A DNA stretch of 24,944 nucleotides, taken from the IMG/VR virus record IMGVR_UViG_3300010397_000085, positions 1 to 24,944 of that record; one strand, written 5' to 3'. Shown here piece by piece: positions 23,493-24,944 of the stretch. The DNA is from a virus. Position 1 is the first letter of the stretch, and each line of letters opens with the position of its first letter. The position numbers were made by a program, and so were the translations under genes. The notes below the pieces were generated by a model. That model saw only the letters and a list, made by a program, of their open reading frames with translations, did not search any database and was not told the DNA's origin.

Positions 23493-23556
23493 GCTGATCA
23501 TCAAACGAAAACGACATGAACGAACACTTCGCAAACGCCAAAGATGCCATTATTGA
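23398..23556 (+). CDS. Overlapping small membrane protein, 52 aa (holin-like candidate)
   Basis: In a different frame from both neighbours, an ATG at 23398 follows an SD-like GAGGGG (23385-23390) at ideal distance. The frame runs 52 codons. It encodes one strong transmembrane segment (about residues 9-33, including GALWFLALLVSG) followed by a highly basic tail (KRKRHERTLRKRQR). It overlaps the upstream gene by 95 bases and the downstream gene by 41. The layout, a single helix plus a basic cytoplasmic tail, is that of small holins or holin inhibitors. It could also be chance open frame. Confidence 0.5.
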   Translation: MSNSCDFYMWAATMLIYTGALWFLALLVSGLRLIIKRKRHERTLRKRQRCHY

Positions 23557-23761
23557 TGCTGCTAGCAGTCCTAAAGTTGCCACTGCTGTTGCTGCTGGAG
23601 CAGCCTCGACAGGAGCAGCAGCACAGATGGACATCATTACAGGGTGGCTAGCACGTGGAAGCGTGGCATTGGGCTTCTGCACAGCAGCAATTGTGCTTGC
23701 AATTCAACTGGTCAAATTAGCGCGTGAATGGCGTGCATATCAAAATGACGGGGCTGAATAA
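23516..23761 (+). CDS. Holin-like protein, 81 aa, two membrane segments
   Basis: This small protein lies immediately before the lysozyme. It has an Ala-rich hydrophobic stretch at about residues 20-38 and a stronger one at about 48-68 (SVALGFCTAAIVLAIQLV), followed by a charged tail. Size, topology and position fit a class II holin, which makes the membrane holes through which lysozyme escapes. The first segment is weakly hydrophobic. There is no clear SD, and the ATG lies inside the overlapping 52-aa frame, so coupled translation is likely. Its stop overlaps the lysozyme ATG. Confidence 0.65.
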   Translation: MNEHFANAKDAIIDAASSPKVATAVAAGAASTGAAAQMDIITGWLARGSVALGFCTAAIVLAIQLVKLAREWRAYQNDGAE

Positions 23762-24177
23762 TGGACAAAGATCGCCTGGTCTCACAGTTGATCACCGATG
23801 AGGGAAAGAAGAATTTCCCATACAGGGATACCGTGGGGAAGCTAACCATTGGCGTAGGGCGAAATCTGGATGACCGTGGCCTATCCGATGATGAGATTGC
23901 TTACCTGCTAGGGAACGATATCAAGCTTGTCGAGCGAGAACTCGATATCGCGATGCCCTGGTGGCGCGGTATGTGCGATGCGCGGCAGAATGTCATCGCT
24001 TCGATGGCTTTTAACCTAGGCGTCCCAGGTCTCAAGACATTCAAGAACACCTTGCAGGCAATGCGCGATGGACGCTATGCGGACGCGGCTGATGGAATGT
24101 TGCAATCCCGCTGGGCGCAGCAAGTCGGTGCGCGTGCCGTGCGCCTCTCAAAAGCAATGCGTGAAGGAGTCTTCTGA
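23761..24177 (+). CDS. Endolysin, T4-type lysozyme (GH24), 138 aa
   Basis: The enzyme cleaves the glycan bonds of peptidoglycan to burst the cell. The catalytic triad spacing matches T4 lysozyme: Glu14 (ITDEG), Asp23 (YRDTVG) and Thr29 (KLTIGVGRN), with gaps of nine and six residues. The later NLGVPGLKTFKNTL and SRWAQQVGARAVRLS segments are also typical. There is no N-terminal signal or anchor, so it needs a holin to reach the wall. It overlaps both neighbours by one base, in an operon with two membrane proteins. Confidence 0.92.
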   Translation: MDKDRLVSQLITDEGKKNFPYRDTVGKLTIGVGRNLDDRGLSDDEIAYLLGNDIKLVERELDIAMPWWRGMCDARQNVIASMAFNLGVPGLKTFKNTLQAMRDGRYADAADGMLQSRWAQQVGARAVRLSKAMREGVF

Positions 24178-24695
24178 TGGACTGGAAAGCCACTATCGGG
24201 GCAATTGCCCCTACTGTCGCGAGCGCCCTCGGTGGACCTCTCGCCGGCCTGGCCGTGGATGCTGTAGGCAAGGCATTCGGCTGGTCTGATGCAACACAGC
24301 AGAAGGTTCAAGATGCGCTGACACAAGGCCAACTGACTGGCGAGCAGATTCTTGCACTGAAACAGGCTGAGCTTGCGATGCAGCAGCAAGAGAAGGAACT
24401 CGGTTTCAAGTTTGAGGAGCTTGAGGTAAAAGACCGCCAGGGCGCCCGCGATATGCAGGTGGCCACGCGATCCCTGATGCCGGCCATCCTTTCCTGCATG
24501 GTGACGATTGGCTACTTCTCGATCCTGATCGGCATGATGCGCGGCATGCTGAAAGTGGATGACAGCCAGGCGCTGCTGATCATGCTGGGCCAGCTTGGAA
24601 CAGCGTGGGGCGCCGCCATGGCTTTCTGGCTGGGGTCAACCCACGGGAGTTCGGAGAAAACGCGGCTACTCGCTGCATCGTCCCCGCCGAAATAA
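24177..24695 (+). CDS. 3TM holin-like lysis membrane protein, 172 aa
   Basis: Hydrophobic segments lie at about residues 6-30 (weak, Ala/Gly-rich), 103-123 (LMPAILSCMVTIGYFSILIG) and 132-152 (LLIMLGQLGTAWGAAMAFWLG). They are separated by a Gln/Glu-rich helical stretch (about 45-95) likely to be a coiled coil. This resembles the three-TM holin family found beside phage lysozymes and gene-transfer agents. It may be a second holin or holin partner. No Rz/Rz1 spanin pair was found. A strong terminator follows three bases after the stop. Confidence 0.65.
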   Translation: MDWKATIGAIAPTVASALGGPLAGLAVDAVGKAFGWSDATQQKVQDALTQGQLTGEQILALKQAELAMQQQEKELGFKFEELEVKDRQGARDMQVATRSLMPAILSCMVTIGYFSILIGMMRGMLKVDDSQALLIMLGQLGTAWGAAMAFWLGSTHGSSEKTRLLAASSPPK

Positions 24696-24697
24696 AC

Positions 24698-24722
24698 AAA
24701 GCCCGGATCTCCCGGGCTTTTT
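24698..24722. terminator. Bidirectional intrinsic terminator ending the late operon
   Basis: AAAGCCCGG (24698-24706) and CCGGGCTTT (24712-24720) form a 9-bp, GC-rich stem with a 5-base loop, followed by TT. The A-run on the left gives a T-run for the opposite strand, so it can end both the late operon and the convergent minus-strand gene at 24724-24915. Confidence 0.88.
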
Positions 24723-24723
24723 C

Positions 24724-24915
24724 TCACTCCGACTTCTCCCACTTGAAGCCTAAAATCAGCCGCTGCATGAGCCGGTGAAATGCATTCGGCTCTCTTCCTT
24801 CAAGCGGGGTCAACTTCAAATGATCGGCTAATGTAACAGACCATTTACTCAGTTTTGGCCCTGCATAAAGGGCATATACTCCTGATGTTGGGATAGTAGT
24901 TTTTTGGTCTTTCAT
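24724..24915 (-). CDS. Hypothetical protein, 63 aa, minus strand
   Basis: This is the only convincing minus-strand gene in the window. On that strand a perfect SD (AGGAGG, complement of 24919-24924) lies four bases before the ATG at 24913-24915. The product is small and basic (GVYALYAGPKLSKWS, then LADHLKLTPLEGREPN) with no membrane segment. Family not recognised. It converges on the late operon at a shared terminator, so it belongs to a different transcription unit, perhaps the edge of the early or regulatory region. Confidence 0.7.
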   Translation of the reverse strand: MKDQKTTIPTSGVYALYAGPKLSKWSVTLADHLKLTPLEGREPNAFHRLMQRLILGFKWEKSE

Positions 24916-24944
24916 GTTTCCTCCTTCTGCTGTGGCGGTGCTGC

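Noticed and set aside
1-24944. CRISPR array, insertion sequence or integrase
   Set aside because: No regularly spaced repeats, transposase motifs or tyrosine/serine recombinase signature was seen. The lifestyle cannot be settled from this window.

Overview
The window is about 25 kb of a tailed double-stranded DNA phage (or prophage) with a P22-like podovirus virion. Four lines of evidence support this. The morphogenesis genes follow P22-type order: terminase small and large subunits, portal, scaffold, coat, gp4-like and gp10-like tail-hub proteins, a gene in the tail-needle position, three DNA-ejection proteins, then a tailspike. Nearly every gene is on the + strand. Genes are tightly packed, with many stop/start overlaps. 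No bacterial housekeeping gene is seen. Shine-Dalgarno (SD) sites and sigma70-like promoters point to a Gram-negative proteobacterial host, but the species cannot be named from the sequence.

Layout. 1-2159 is the end of the replication region: the RecA-like core of a replicative helicase, cut by the window edge, then six small genes that include two single-membrane-segment peptides and a winged-helix protein with an AT-hook-like motif. 2160-2697 has no convincing gene; it holds a dense set of inverted repeats that look like a structured RNA, then a hairpin and a sigma70-like promoter. 2698-4906 holds small structural or accessory genes and an unusual tRNA-Arg(CCU)-like gene. 4917-11221 is the packaging and head module: TerS, TerL, a HAD-type phosphatase, portal, scaffold and coat. 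The coat gene has its own candidate promoter and a strong terminator. 11302-16295 is the tail-hub and appendage module, ending in an aspartyl/asparaginyl hydroxylase-like 2OG-Fe(II) enzyme and a GNAT-like acetyltransferase. 16298-21289 encodes three ejection proteins, the largest starting with a lytic transglycosylase domain. 21376-22785 is the tailspike or fibre. 22789-24695 is the lysis region: small proteins, membrane proteins, holin candidates and a T4-type lysozyme. It ends at a terminator facing a convergent minus-strand gene.

How it works together. TerS and TerL pump DNA through the portal into a scaffolded P22-fold capsid. The small connector protein, gp4-like, gp10-like and needle-position proteins close the head, the tailspike binds the host, and the ejection proteins enter the cell envelope, where the transglycosylase can open peptidoglycan. 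The lysis genes release progeny.

The most novel signals are the structured RNA candidate at 2165-2504, the atypical tRNA, a probable ATT start codon at 14571, the embedded membrane-protein frame at 23398-23556, and the hydroxylase/acetyltransferase pair inside the virion operon. All family calls come from reading sequence motifs; no database search was run.
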